Positions 34,944 through 46,114 of a stretch of DNA of 64,000 nucleotides are shown in pieces (the stretch's first letter is position 1; each line of letters begins with the position of its first letter). A program made the position numbers and the translations under genes. The DNA comes from Brachionus plicatilis. Lineage: Eukaryota > Rotifera > Eurotatoria > Ploima > Brachionidae. The stretch covers positions 1,215,671-1,279,670 of the forward strand of contig QEOQ01000345.1 in NCBI GenBank assembly GCA_010279815.1, given 5' to 3'. Under the pieces are notes generated by a model. It saw only the letters and a program-made list of their open reading frames with translations, had not been told where the DNA came from and searched no databases.

Positions 34944-36490
34944 ATCCTTGTTTCTTAACTTTTCAAGCAATTCAAATTCATATAGTCTCTGGAAGTAAAT
35001 TCTAAAATAATTCTATTTCCAATAGAATTAGTATTAGTAATCTACAATCAACTATTTGAAGAGTAAATGACATGAACAATTATTTAAAGATTTTACTAAT
35101 GAATAATCCAAAATAATATTAGTGGTTATCAATTCATAGAAAAATTAATATAATAAAACAAAAATCATCGAATATATTATGATAGAAAAATATTAAAAAA
35201 AATAAAATTCGATTTGATTAAATAAATTAAAGTTGCTTTTTAGAAAAAATTTTAAATGCTTTATTTACTCTTGAAATTATTTTTTTCAACTAATTTTTTC
35301 AAATATTTTTTTCATTTTTTGTAGGCTTAAGAAAAATTTTTAGTATCTTGTCAATTTGTTGTCTATGAAAAATTACGATAGATTATTATTCTGAAAAAAA
35401 TTCATGATTAATTGATTAATTTTTCTATATTTATCTCTTTAAAAAATTTCTTTGAATTGAACACCAAAATAGCTTTCTTTTAAAAACTTGTTTTTTTAAC
35501 TAAATTAACAATAGTGAAATAGTAGTTTTAGATAATTTTATTATTCTGTAATTAATAAATATCAGTCCTGATAAAAATATTTTGTTGAAAACATAAGCTT
35601 AGTTAATAAAATGGATAATTTAATCTAAATGAGCCATTTTTATTTATGTTACCTTTTTCTAAAAAGTTTTAATTAAAAGAAAAAAATGTTTACATTTATT
35701 GAAAAATATCCACTTGAATAAAAAATTTTAAATTTTTTTTTTAAAACTTTAATCTCTTGATTTTTTTTAATGATAATCTTCCATTAAATTGAAGCGTCTT
35801 TATTTCAGGTTTAAAATGAATTTTTGGGAAAAATTGAAGACCCATTCATTGAATTGAAAACGAAATTGATTTTTTCTTAATTACTATTAATAAAATCGTT
35901 TTTTTTACAAGGATTATTATTATTTTAATAATTGGCAAGTTTTTTTTTCTATTCTACATTTTTAGAAATAATTGCGTATTTAAATTTCAAATTTTAACAT
36001 GCTTAATTATTGAGTCTAAATTAAACAACGTAATTTCAAAACTTCAAAAAAGTTAAATAGAAAGAAAAAAAAAACTTGCCAATTATTAAATACCAAATTT
36101 GCTTGATAAAAAATTAAAATCTTGGTACAAAACTTTCAATTAAAATAGCTAATCATTTATAATAATAAAAAATATTTTAACCAAGATTTAATATCTCTCA
36201 ATTATTTAAAACTGATAAAACGCTATTCTAAGATCGATTTGTAATATTTTTGGCAAACTGAAATTTATTAATAAATTATAATGATCACGATCAAAAATCA
36301 TTAATAAAAATCGATTTTATTTATTTTTAATTTTAAGATGCTATTACATTAACAACCCTAATTTATAATAATTTTTGATCATGAAGTTATATAAATTTTA
36401 GTGATCAGCTTCATTTTTGCCATAATTTTCAACAGGCTTTTTAGCCAATCATTCAAATTTACTTATATTTTATTTTTTGTTCAAATTTAC
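34944..36490. other. Intergenic spacer, nothing recognised
   Basis: AT-rich spacer between the convergent POLR2H and VASt1 genes. It contains runs of A and T and no exon-like island. Confidence 0.6.
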
Positions 36491-37658
36491 TTACATAAAG
36501 ATAAAATAAACCAGAATACTTCTATATCTAAACGAATTTTTTTCTAAATTTTGGTCCAAATTACTTTCTGACTCAAAAATTATTTTACTCGTGTCAAATA
36601 GTGAATTTTGACCTGATAAAGAAAGACTCTTTTTTGCACTTAATTTTTCCTTTCCAGCCTGTCTGGAATTTGTCGATAATGTTCTACTTAAAACCGATTT
36701 CGTTGCTTTAAGTGGTAACTTTCTTTGAAAATTTAATAGATTTTGATCAGATTCACTCAAACTGGATTCATTATCACACGAAAATTCTTGAAAGTTAGCT
36801 TCTCTCTTAAGGTGATTTGACATTATGAGAAAATTTTGTTGGAGTCCTTCGTAGCAAGACTTTTCAATTAAACCTAAAAATATTTAAAATTAAAATAATT
36901 AATGCATCAAAATTAAATAATTTACTTCTGATAAAATAATTTGGTTTCTGTAAGTATCTTACAATTCCACGAATAATCAAAATAGTTTTTTTTTCACCAT
37001 CGTTAATCAACCAAAATGTATAACGCAGATTAAAACAATCAACATACATAATACCAGAGCTAGACGTCTCAGCTTCTATTATAAAATATTTTTCATCAAG
37101 TTGTTCAATTATTTTCTTTTGATTTAAAAAATTTATTTAAATTAAAAATTTTTAAAAGAAATTATTTTTTACCACATGCTCCCTATTTTTGCATATTTTA
37201 TTTCCTATAATTCCGCCTACTTTAACTTCAAATTCGTTTGTCTTTATTTTATAATTATTTTCAGTGGTCCAATTTCCGGCATTGAAATCTTTAAGTATGA
37301 ATATTAAGATTTTGCTTTTAATTTTTTGAGCGCAAATGGAGATTAAATTAGAATTAGAAAATTAGAAAAAGCAATTTAATAATAGCAACAAACTTGGAAC
37401 TTTTTGAATTTTTTAAAAATAATTCTTACTGAAAATGTCTATTAATTTAGCATATTCCTGGTAAAATCGATTATACTCGAACAAGCACTCAAATAAATAC
37501 AAAATTGGTAAATCAAAGGAATCGTTAATTAATACTCTTCCAAATTTATTTTCATCATCTGGGTCATAGCCATTAGATTTTAAATGCTTATATTCGCAAA
37601 TGGTATTCAAATGGTTTTTTGCTTTAACTTTTTTTTGTGAAGATGACCGTATTGACAT
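36491..37658 (-). CDS. Stand-alone VASt (ASTER)-domain protein 1, GRAMD1-derived paralog
   Basis: Exons 37430-37658, 37173-37288, 36926-37115 and 36491-36873; 918 nt, 305 aa. From about residue 45 it follows the sterol-binding VASt domain of the GRAMD1/Aster gene at 50.9-61.4 kb: LYLFECLFEYNRFYQEY, then NWTTENNYKIKTNEFEV, SSSGIMYVDCFNLRY and RYLQKPNYFIR, then LIEKSCYEGLQQ. The intron after EHV is phase 0 and the one after YFIR is phase 1, at the same positions as in GRAMD1; the 190-nt exon equals its GRAMD1 counterpart. There is no GRAM domain. After VASt comes a Ser-rich linker ending RSILVYFIFM. The stop is formed by the TAA inside ATGTAAGT, a strong splice-donor match at the place where GRAMD1 splices into its transmembrane exon. 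I found no following exon. Function is inferred: sterol or lipid binding. Confidence 0.78.
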
Positions 37659-38379
37659 ATTGGTATAAGCAAAAAAATAATTTTTTCTTTGATTGTTTCT
37701 AAAAAATTATTTTTTAAGATTATATGCTAAATTTATTTTAGAAAAATCATTCAAGCAAAGATGAAAATAATGATAATTTGAAAATTGCTATGAATTTTCT
37801 AAACGTGTTAGATTTAAATTGATATTGATTAAATGACTATACAATTTTAAAATTTTAAGAATTTTAAAATTAAAGTCTTTAAAAATACAAGAAATAACTG
37901 AAAACCATTGCAATTGAAAATTTTACTGATTATTGTTGAATAAATTATTAGAAATTTTCATAAAAAATATCATTATAAATTTTTCGAATTTTAAATAAAA
38001 TATTAAATTTTTTATCTAGTTTCGATATTTTAAAATTATTTTGGATCCTAGAACATTCGAGAGAAGTGGTTGAGTAAATTTTAGCTATACCTTCATGAGA
38101 GTAGGCGTATCATATATGAATATTTTACTCATAATATTTGATTAAAATTATTCATTAAAAAAAATATTGAAAGTTTCAATATTTTTTTTTAATAAATAAT
38201 TTTATAAAATTTTTCTTAATTACAAAATAAAAAATGACTAAATTAAATAAAGAAATAGCAAAAATAATATTTTATTGTCAAAATTATTTAATTTCATTTG
38301 ACAAAAATAATAAAAATAAAATAACAGAAAAAAGTTAAATGTTTGACAAAACAATTAGAAGGCAATGACAAAATGATTT

Positions 38380-38550
38380 AAAAAATTCATACAATTTTAA
38401 ATATTTAGGAGGTCTACCACGACCTCTTTTGATGGCTGTAGCACTAGTTAATGGTTGGGCTAGCTCTTAAGCACTGTTAAAAATCTTGTTGCTCTGATTC
38501 ATCTGAAATTTCTGCTTCTATGTTATCATCTTGTAATTGTAACATCTATG
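38380..38550 (-). pseudogene. Degenerate coding relic with AT-hook motif
   Basis: Minus-strand frames read LQLQDDNIEAEISDESEQQ followed by a stop, then in another frame IKRGRGRPPKYLK, a textbook AT-hook. The pieces are out of frame and lie downstream of VASt2 without splice context. A decayed transposase or a nuclear-protein fragment are both possible. Confidence 0.35.
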
Positions 38551-39068
38551 TAATTTTTTCTAATCACCAGTTTTTCATCAAATGAATTTACCATACATAT
38601 ATTCAATGATTATAGAATCTAAAAATCAAGCAATTTTCTATATTTTATATTGATTTATCTCAAATCTTCCTGTGAGTTTCCGTTTGATTTCTCAGATTAA
38701 TTAAATAAAGATAACTGCTAAAATTTTGATTTATTTCTAGAAAAATATTATGATTTTTTTTAAATCTGAAGATTGTGAAGTTCAAATTTCGTTTCTAACT
38801 AAAGCACATTTATTAAAAAATCTTTTAGAGTTTATTTCGTTTTTTAGAAGAAAGACATTTTAAAAAAATTAAAAATTTGCTTTATGAAAATTTTTTTCGC
38901 TACAAAAATTTTAAATTAGAAATTCAAATTTATTTATAAAAAATATACGATTTATTTTTTAAATGCTTAAAATTCAGCAGATTAAAAAAATTGCTTTGTT
39001 AAAATTGTTTGTCGTCGTGAAATTATTATTTTCGGACTAGATGCTATTTGTCAATAGGAAATAAGCAT

Positions 39069-40620
39069 TTACTTCCTATTTTGTTGATGCTGATGTCTGA
39101 TTAAAACAGCTATTTTTTCTATTTCACGTAATTTTGCATAAAGTATCAAATTAAATATGAATAAAATAAACATCCTTGTGAAAATCTCTATTAGTAAGAT
39201 AAAATTTATACATTATTTTCAAAACTTACAAAGCTAAAAAAAATTTGATGAATAAGTCAATTTTAATATTTAGTGAATCATATTTTCTCTGGTTATCATT
39301 TTTTTCTGAAAATTCGAGAGAATCGCTGTTCTTATCTTTTTCGTAGTGTCTCTGGCTTAAAGATCTTTTATTCGGAAGCAAAATTTCGTTTTCTTTTGGT
39401 TCCAAATTGCTGCATATTATTCCATTTGAGCCAGAAGTTTTCACTATTTTTGAAAAAGAACTTTTTTTTGATGTTATTGCTTCATCCGAAGAAGAAATTT
39501 CGTCATCACTAGAAAAATTTTTTGACGAAGTCATGGAAGATGTTAATGAGGATTTGGTTTCAATTGTTGACTTTTTAAAATCTATCTCAGTTGAAGTTTT
39601 TATAATAGACAAGTTAAACATTCGCAATCTTTCGCATTCATATTGTAAGCATTCTAGCATTCCTTTGAAAAAATCACTCAAACTTGCATAGCAATTTTTG
39701 TCGATTAAAGCTTTTAAAAATTAATTAAAATGTATTTATTATTTAATTAAAACTTACCTTTGATTACAAAATTTGGTTTTGATAAATAAATTAACGATGA
39801 ATGAACTTTTAATCTACATCGATTATCAGAAGGTGAACCCGTTAAACAATATCTATGGCAAATTTTGAAGCAATCCGAGTAAATGACTCCTGAACTAAAG
39901 GTTTCTGTTTCAATTACGCAAACGCTATTTTCAACATATTTTACAATTTTCTTTATTTTAAATTAATTATTGGTTAGATGATATTTTAATTTAAGGCAAT
40001 TAAAAAACTTTTATTCTGATTTAAGTGGTTTTAGGATATAAAGAAAAAATTGTGAACTCAAAAATAATTCTTTTCTTTTTCATAAGTTTAAAATATACAT
40101 CAAATGCTACCCTTGAGAAAAAAATTTGGTTCTAAAATTTAGACCTAAAATACGCATTTAGACTAAGTTTAAATGGATTTATATTATAATTTAAAATCTG
40201 ACTTACATAGGTTTCGACGTTTTTACAATATTTAGATGCAATCGCATGTGAAATTTCAATTAAATATTCTGCCCTTCTGATCTTGATTTCGTTTTCGATT
40301 TTCCAATCATCCACTTTAAACTCTAAATTTATTTTTAGGTAATCTATTTATTATAAAAAATTGTAGGCAAAAATTCATGTACCTGAAATTTTTCTTGTTT
40401 TTAAAAATTCATAATAAAATTCATTGAATTCAAATAAACATTCAAATAAATATGAAAACGACATTTCAAACACTTGATCAAGATAAATTTTTCCATTATG
40501 ATCAATACAATTGCATTCAGGTATTTGTTCAGTCTGATTACTCGATAATTTTCCGCCATTATGCACAGTGCTCTTATATTTTCTGTTAAGATGATTTCTG
40601 GTAGAAGATTTTATCGACAT
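39069..40620 (-). CDS. VASt (ASTER)-domain protein 2 with transmembrane exon, GRAMD1-derived paralog
   Basis: Exons 40383-40620, 40207-40322, 39758-39950, 39230-39710 and 39069-39174, about 377 aa. The start MSIKSS parallels MSIRSS of VASt1. VASt motifs parallel GRAMD1: CNCIDHNGK, YLFECLFEFNEFYYEF, SSGVIYSDCFKICHRYCL, LSKPNFVIK and ALIDKNCYASLSDFFK. The fifth exon (LMFILFIFNLILYAKLREIE) matches the GRAMD1 transmembrane exon in position, entry phase and length to its donor (102 nt in both). There it would read into TAA (NRK stop), because no equivalent of GRAMD1's last coiled-coil exon is visible downstream. Without splicing at 39229 the protein would end LAL at 39226. It lacks the GRAM domain, so an ER-anchored sterol-binding module without the plasma-membrane sensor is inferred. 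Confidence 0.78.
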
Positions 40621-42028
40621 TTCTAAATCATTTTGAAATAAAAATTTAAATTTTGAATATTTTATTCATTTAGTCAGTCTTAGACGATAAGCATAAATAA
40701 ATTATTTTAAAAAAGACTACTAAAATCAAACAAAAAATTATTTGATAATTTTCCTGCAAATTTAAAAAAAAATATCCTTAATATTTATTTAAATGATAAA
40801 TTAAACAAACTTATTTGAATTAAAAAAATTCTTTTTATAATTAAATTTTCTATTAGAAAAATCGTAAGATTTTTCTTCGCTTGTTTACCTTTTCTTTATA
40901 ATTAGTCTTCACGGTAATTGTGCAAGGTATAGAAAGTTATCAAATTTAAAACATATAATTTTCTAAATTTCGACAAGATCTAGCTTGGAAAACGAGTCAA
41001 TTTAAAGAGCTCAGAATCTAAATCTCTAGGTTAACTGAATTAAAATTGTGAGGAAAAATGAAAAAGAAATAAATTAATTTAAAATTCAAAATTAATTTTC
41101 AAAATTGAAATTGTGGACAAAATTTTAATTTCAATCAAGCAATTTTGATCGTGGATTACATTTGGATCGAAGATGTAATTTTAGAAAATATACTTGACAA
41201 GGTTTTACATTTAACATGATAATAAATTTAATCTTAGAAATTGACTAAGATGTATAATTTTAGAAGCATTTTTCAATTATTTTTGGGTTCGAATGAAAAT
41301 TTTTAAATGATAAAATCATACCGATAAGTTTAAGTATCAATTTAATCTAGATCTATAATGAAAAAATATTTTTAATTTGAATTAAGAAATCAATTTAAAT
41401 TTTTTTTTTCTAGAACAAAGGACAGAAAGAAACTAAAAATTGATCTGAAGTCATAATTTAAAAAATTTTAAAGAAATTAGTGCATTAAAATAAATTTTTT
41501 AATTGATAATGATTAAATTATCAAGCAATGGTTGAGTTATTTATCTTTACATAAACAGTGCAGCAATGACACAAAGTTAATAAACCAAAAATTTTATTGG
41601 ATTTACCCGAAACTAAAAGTTACAAAAAAAGCCAAAAAAGTGGATTTTTTTAGTAATTGTTGATAAAATAAATCTAAAATTTAATTTTGGTCAAATTTAT
41701 TAAAGATTAAAAAAAATTGTTTTTTAACTTTTATTTTAATGATTTTTGGTTTATGGATGATATTGGAAAACATCTTAAAAAATAGTCTAATTAATTTTAT
41801 TAAAATTGCTAAATATAATATTCTAAATGGTTATTCACTTCACTTTCATTTTCTATAACTATTTTTTACACTCATAAATTCAAATACGTATATCAAAATT
41901 CAAGCAAATGTTGTTAATACAAAAATTCATCACACCATTCGACGTGATCATCAACGCCAGAAAATCATAACCAACTTAAAACTACCAATACAAAAAAAAT
42001 AAAAACAAATTTTTTAGTGTTTTATACT

Positions 42029-42118
42029 CAGAGTTGTTTTAAAGTCCCAAAAAAAAGTTCAAGTGTTTAAAAAAAAAGTCCGGACTTGAACTTGACTTGA
42101 GACTTGTGAAAAACTCTG
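42029..42118. mobile_element. 90-bp miniature inverted-repeat element, hAT-like
   Basis: Ends CAGAGTTGTTTT and AAAAACTCTG are inverted, with an inner AAGTCCGGACTT palindrome. Flanking octamers TTTATACT and CATATACG match at 5 of 8 positions, a worn 8-bp duplication at best. Confidence 0.5.
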
Positions 42119-42190
42119 CATATACGTAGTTTTGTAAAACATTGACATTTTTTTAAATAATCAATCAAAAATTAACTTAAATTCACAGAG

Positions 42191-42247
42191 CAAGGGAACT
42201 GAAAAGAAGGCGTTATGCCGTTCGGGTTAATCGTGGGATGTTCCCAA
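42191..42247 (-). repeat. Dispersed ~58-bp repeat family 2, copy 2
   Basis: Minus-strand reading GGGAACATCCCACGATTAAC, CCGAACGG, then GCCTTCTTTTCAGTTCCC. It matches copies at 973-1031 and 48946-49003 in the CCGAA and CCTTCTTTTCAG blocks. Confidence 0.5.
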
Positions 42248-42924
42248 AATAATTTTCAAAATGAAATTAAAATAATGCATTTCTTAAAAAATACTACTTC
42301 TACTAAAATTCTTAATAAAATTTTTCATAAATGATAAAATGCGTTTAAATCTAAAAATTAAATTGATTGATCAGTTTGAATGATAAAAATTTAATCAAGT
42401 TAATTATTTATTTATTTGTTTTTCTGGAATGAGCTAAGAATCATTCAGATTAAAAAAAATAAATAAATAATAAAAATAAAGTTAAATAAGATAATATAAA
42501 AATAAAAATAAAAGCGAAAATTAAAGTTAAAAAAGAAGAAAATTAAAATTGGATATATTTAAAAAGAGAGTTACATGATTCATATTTTTTTATATTTGAT
42601 GGTTTAGCAAAAAAATAAGAAATAATAAGATAACAATTGCACAGTTGAGTCAGGTATTCGAGCTATCTTATTAAAATTTAATATCTAGAAATTAAATTTC
42701 ACTTTGGCTTTAGCTAAGAGATTATTAAGATTTTAAATTTTTGTTTTGGAATTTTAATTTTATCAAAATAAAATAAGAAATTTTAACTTCAAAAGATTTA
42801 TTTAAAATTAAAAAAATTAGCTTTGATTATTGATCTTTAAATAAAAAAATTACTAAAATCTAAATTCGACTTATATTAATTTTTTTGAGCATTAACCTAA
42901 ATGAATTTTTAAAAAATAATTCAA

Positions 42925-43599
42925 TTAAGATATTATAAATGATTTTCCCAATTTTAAAAAATTATCGTTCAATTTCGTACTCAAAAAAATGACTCTAAAA
43001 TTTCTTGTATTTAAATCAGTAAAATAAAAGCTTTTAAAATCTTCGCCATCTTTTTCTTTAACATAATCTAAATATCGTTCGTTTTTAAGGATACTGAAAT
43101 CGCACAATTCTTTGAATAAATTTGGATTGACTTCATTTAAGCTTCTCTCAACATAATCAATAAGATCAGACGAATCAATTAAATCTTTTTTAAAAAAATA
43201 ATTTTTTTTTCATAAATTTATATATTTTTTACCAAAAATTAAAACTTTTCCGTAGCGAATTGCACTGATCACCGCAATTCTCAATCTCTCTGGCTCCATT
43301 GATTGTTTTTCCAAACAATCTAAATAATTAGTGTCTCGGTGTCTAAGAAATGCACTTACTCTAGTCGTTTCGTCAATAATTGAAAAGCATTTATCAGGAA
43401 TATCAGGTGAGTCATAAATAATACCAATCATCTCTTTTAAATTCAATTCTTTTGGTGCTGATATTTTTACTTCAGAAGTTTTAGCTGAATCACTTTCTTT
43501 TGGCTTTGAAGAAGCTGGTCTTTCGATAGCTTCATTTTTTTCGGTTTTATGAAAAATTTTGGAATTTTTCGAAGTTGTTTTGGATTTATTATTGCTCAT
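42925..43599 (-). CDS. Stand-alone paralog of the IQANK1 C-terminal domain
   Basis: Exons 43233-43599 and 42925-43184; 627 nt, 208 aa. After a Lys/Ser-rich start, residues from about 50 align with the last ~170 residues of IQANK1 at 54.5-56.3 kb: FLRHRDTNYLDCLEKQSMEP against FLRYRDTNYVNCLDIKSMEK, then RIAVISAIRYGKVLIF against RIALLGSIRYGKPFVI, and NTRNFRVIFLSTKLND against INNFKVIMLTSNPYP. The IQ motif, ankyrin repeats and coiled coils are absent. The fold resembles the AAA5-like region of dynein heavy chains (buried nucleotide-site strand, QFGxP-type motif), an inference from memory of that family. It has an intron after LIFG where IQANK1 has none. Function is unknown. Confidence 0.78.
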
Positions 43600-44682
43600 T
43601 TTTTTTTAATTTTAGAAAAATATTTTGTTTTTCTCCTTTGTAATAAGACCTTGATTGGAATGATTTAAATTTTGCATAGTTACTTTATAGTATTACTTTA
43701 TTTTTTTTATTTTACTTATTGTCATAGGTACATAAATTTAAAAAATGAAATAATTCAGCATATATTTTAAAATTGAAAATAATTTAAAAGAAGTGTCGTC
43801 TTTTTTATTGAGAAGTAATTTGTAGCAATTTTGTTTGATCTAAAAACAGATGACTGCAAAAATTGCAATTTTCAGTATTTTGCACGTCATTAAAAAATAT
43901 TCTAATCAAACTAAATGCAAAATTATCTTTTTTTAATATTTGAATATATAGTTAAGAAGTCACCTAGACATGTTGTAGTGGAATTTAGACTTTGCTTTCA
44001 GCCAAATTTAATTTATTATTCAATTTTATTTTTTTTAAAGGTTCTGTTACTTTATTTTTAAATTGTTTATGGCAAATTATTTATTTACTTTATAATTATT
44101 GCGAGGAACAAGCTTAATAACCACACATGTGAATATAAAAAATACACAAAGGGGATAACTTTTCGAAATTAATTTTTAACTCTTGGTTTTAATTTGTGAA
44201 TAAAATAATAGTTTATGCAAAAATAAAAATATAATAAGAAATTTGAAATGGTCACACTTTTTAATATTTTTAGATGACTTATTAAAATTTGATTTTAAAG
44301 GTTCGACTTTTAAAGAGTTGTTAACCTCATTTCAAATTTTTTAAACTTATATTTATTAATTTGATTTTATTTTTTACTTCTAAAATGCTGTCTATAAAGA
44401 AGTACATTTACTTCTATAAAGACTTGGATGAAATAAGCCAAATCCAATAAATAAATAAATAAATAAAATAAAGAGTTGTAATAAGCTGCAAATAGCCTAA
44501 GAGGGAACGACCAAAAAATAAAAATTAATCTGATAAGGCTGATTAATTTGATTTTCAAAATTCTATAAAAATGACTTTGTTAAAATAATCAAAACAAAAA
44601 AACAGTATGTTGAAAAAATCTTAATTTTGCCAAAAAATAGGTAAAAAAATGTGTCTAGCCCACTAAAAAAAGTGGAGATAAA
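43600..44682. other. Spacer upstream of the IQANK1-C gene
   Basis: AT-rich sequence with ATAAATAAATAAATAAA near 44446-44466 that could be a retroelement tail on the plus strand. No gene was recognised. Confidence 0.55.
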
Positions 44683-45667
44683 AAGCAAAATGAGATAGCC
44701 AATGTGTTAAGTGTGTCTCTAAAATGAGTCTCTTCGACTTAAAAACGATATTAAGAGACTGGTACTGTGTCTGACCGAAGCCATTCTAGTAGACCTCGAA
44801 AGCTAACTTTCAGGGATGAAAGTTACGTTTTTAGAGAGATTGGAAGAGACCCTACAATCTATTAAAAAAATCGCCACTATTTTAAATTCTAAGCTTCAAA
44901 GGGTTAGGATTATTAAGGATGTTGTAATTAGGTTTAAAAAAAAAAAAAGATTTAGAGTCTCATATAGCGGTCGGAAAACCCCTTCTGAGCATAAAAGATA
45001 TAAAAAAGAGATTAAAGTAGTGTAATTGGACCGTTAATGATTTGGTTATAGAGTTATTTTCAGTGACGAATCCAATTTTGTGGTCTTTTATCGTAAGTCA
45101 AGTGCAGACTTGGGCAAAAGTCATTAAGTCAAAGTCAATTTTTTTTTTTGAAAAAAGTCATTTCAAAGACTTTGAAATAAAAATAGCCTCCTTAATAACA
45201 ACATGGAACGGCAAAAGACTTATTTTAATAAAATAATTTCTCCAGTCAAGTTAATCAAGTCAAATCAAAATAATTAAAAAAAAAAAAAAAATTTCAAGTC
45301 AAATCAATTGAATTGACTTTGATAAGACTTTAAAATGAATTTTTTTTTGACTTTTGCCCAAGTCTGGTCAATAGTAATAGTAAAAAGGTTTAAAAATGAA
45401 AAGTTTCGTCAGAAGTTCTGTATACCAAGCTTAGAAAACGGTGGAGGCTAAGCCGATATCTGGGGATGCATTTATTACAAAGATACTGGTATAAGCAAAA
45501 TTTATACAGCGAGAATTAATCAATTTGTCTACATCAACACCTTGGAAAGCAATATTTTACCATCTGTTTAACTCCTTTTTGAGCCAAATGACCCTTGGAT
45601 TTTTCAACAAGATGGCGCTTCGGAACAAACCGCTCACTAAGTAAGCGACTGATTCAGGGAACATTGT
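44683..45667 (+). pseudogene. Tc1-like transposase pseudogene, interrupted by a MITE
   Basis: Translated fragments follow Tc1 transposase order: KQNEIANVLSVSLK with stops, ETGTVSDRSHSSRPRKLTFR, YRVIFSDESNFV with the first catalytic Asp, then after an insertion ENGGG, ADIWGCIYYKDTG, YINTLESNILPSV and WIFQQDGASEQTAH with the second catalytic Asp. Several stops and frameshifts show it is dead. The insertion at 45105-45366 splits it just after the first catalytic motif. No clear terminal inverted repeats were located. Confidence 0.85.
45105..45366. mobile_element. 262-bp hAT-like MITE inside the Tc1 remnant
   Basis: Ends CAGACTTGGGCAAAAGTC and GACTTTTGCCCAAGTCTG are perfectly inverted over 18 bp. 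Flanks GTCAAGTG and GTCAATAG agree at 6 of 8 bases, consistent with an aged 8-bp target duplication. The interior is dominated by AAGTCAA-type units and long A/T runs. CAG ends with 8-bp duplications point to hAT. Confidence 0.8.
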
Positions 45668-46114
45668 CGATAATGAATATTTTTGCTCAAATGATTTTGC
45701 TCAATAAATAGAAATTTTAGTTTTTTTTTGGTTTTTTTTTTTCGATATTTTAGCCCTTATAGTTTCGCTAATTAGCTTTTATATTTTTTTAACTTCGCAT
45801 TTGTCTTCGTCTTGTAAATAATTGAATAAAGTTTATTTGATTCATTTTTTTGTTTTCTAATTTTTGTCTTTTAAATAAGCTTTTTTTTAAATTATCGATT
45901 TTGTACTTAAATTGGTGAAAAACCGATCAAAATTTTATAAAATAAAAATTGAATTTATAAACAGAAATAAATGTTTTTCCTATTGATCTTATATAATTTT
46001 GAATCCTCGTCAAATTCTCTTTAGATATAAAAAAAATTTCAATTTTGCATTCGAATCAAAAAAGATATGGAGGTTTTTTTCCGATGAGTGATCGATTTTA
46101 CACCTTTTTTCTAT

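Larger units (their letters stand above)
40621..42924. other. Spacer with two short repeats
   Basis: AT-rich region between VASt2 and the IQANK1-C gene, both on the minus strand. It has no exon related to the missing GRAM domain. It holds a 90-bp hAT-like miniature element and one family 2 repeat. Confidence 0.6.

Noticed and set aside
39273..39691. Plus-strand frames opposite VASt2
   Set aside because: They are antisense shadows of the VASt2 Ser-rich exon; the minus-strand chain has matched splice phases and homology.
44816..45236. Plus-strand ORFs of 64-69 codons
   Set aside because: Out-of-frame readings of the dead Tc1 transposase and its inserted MITE.
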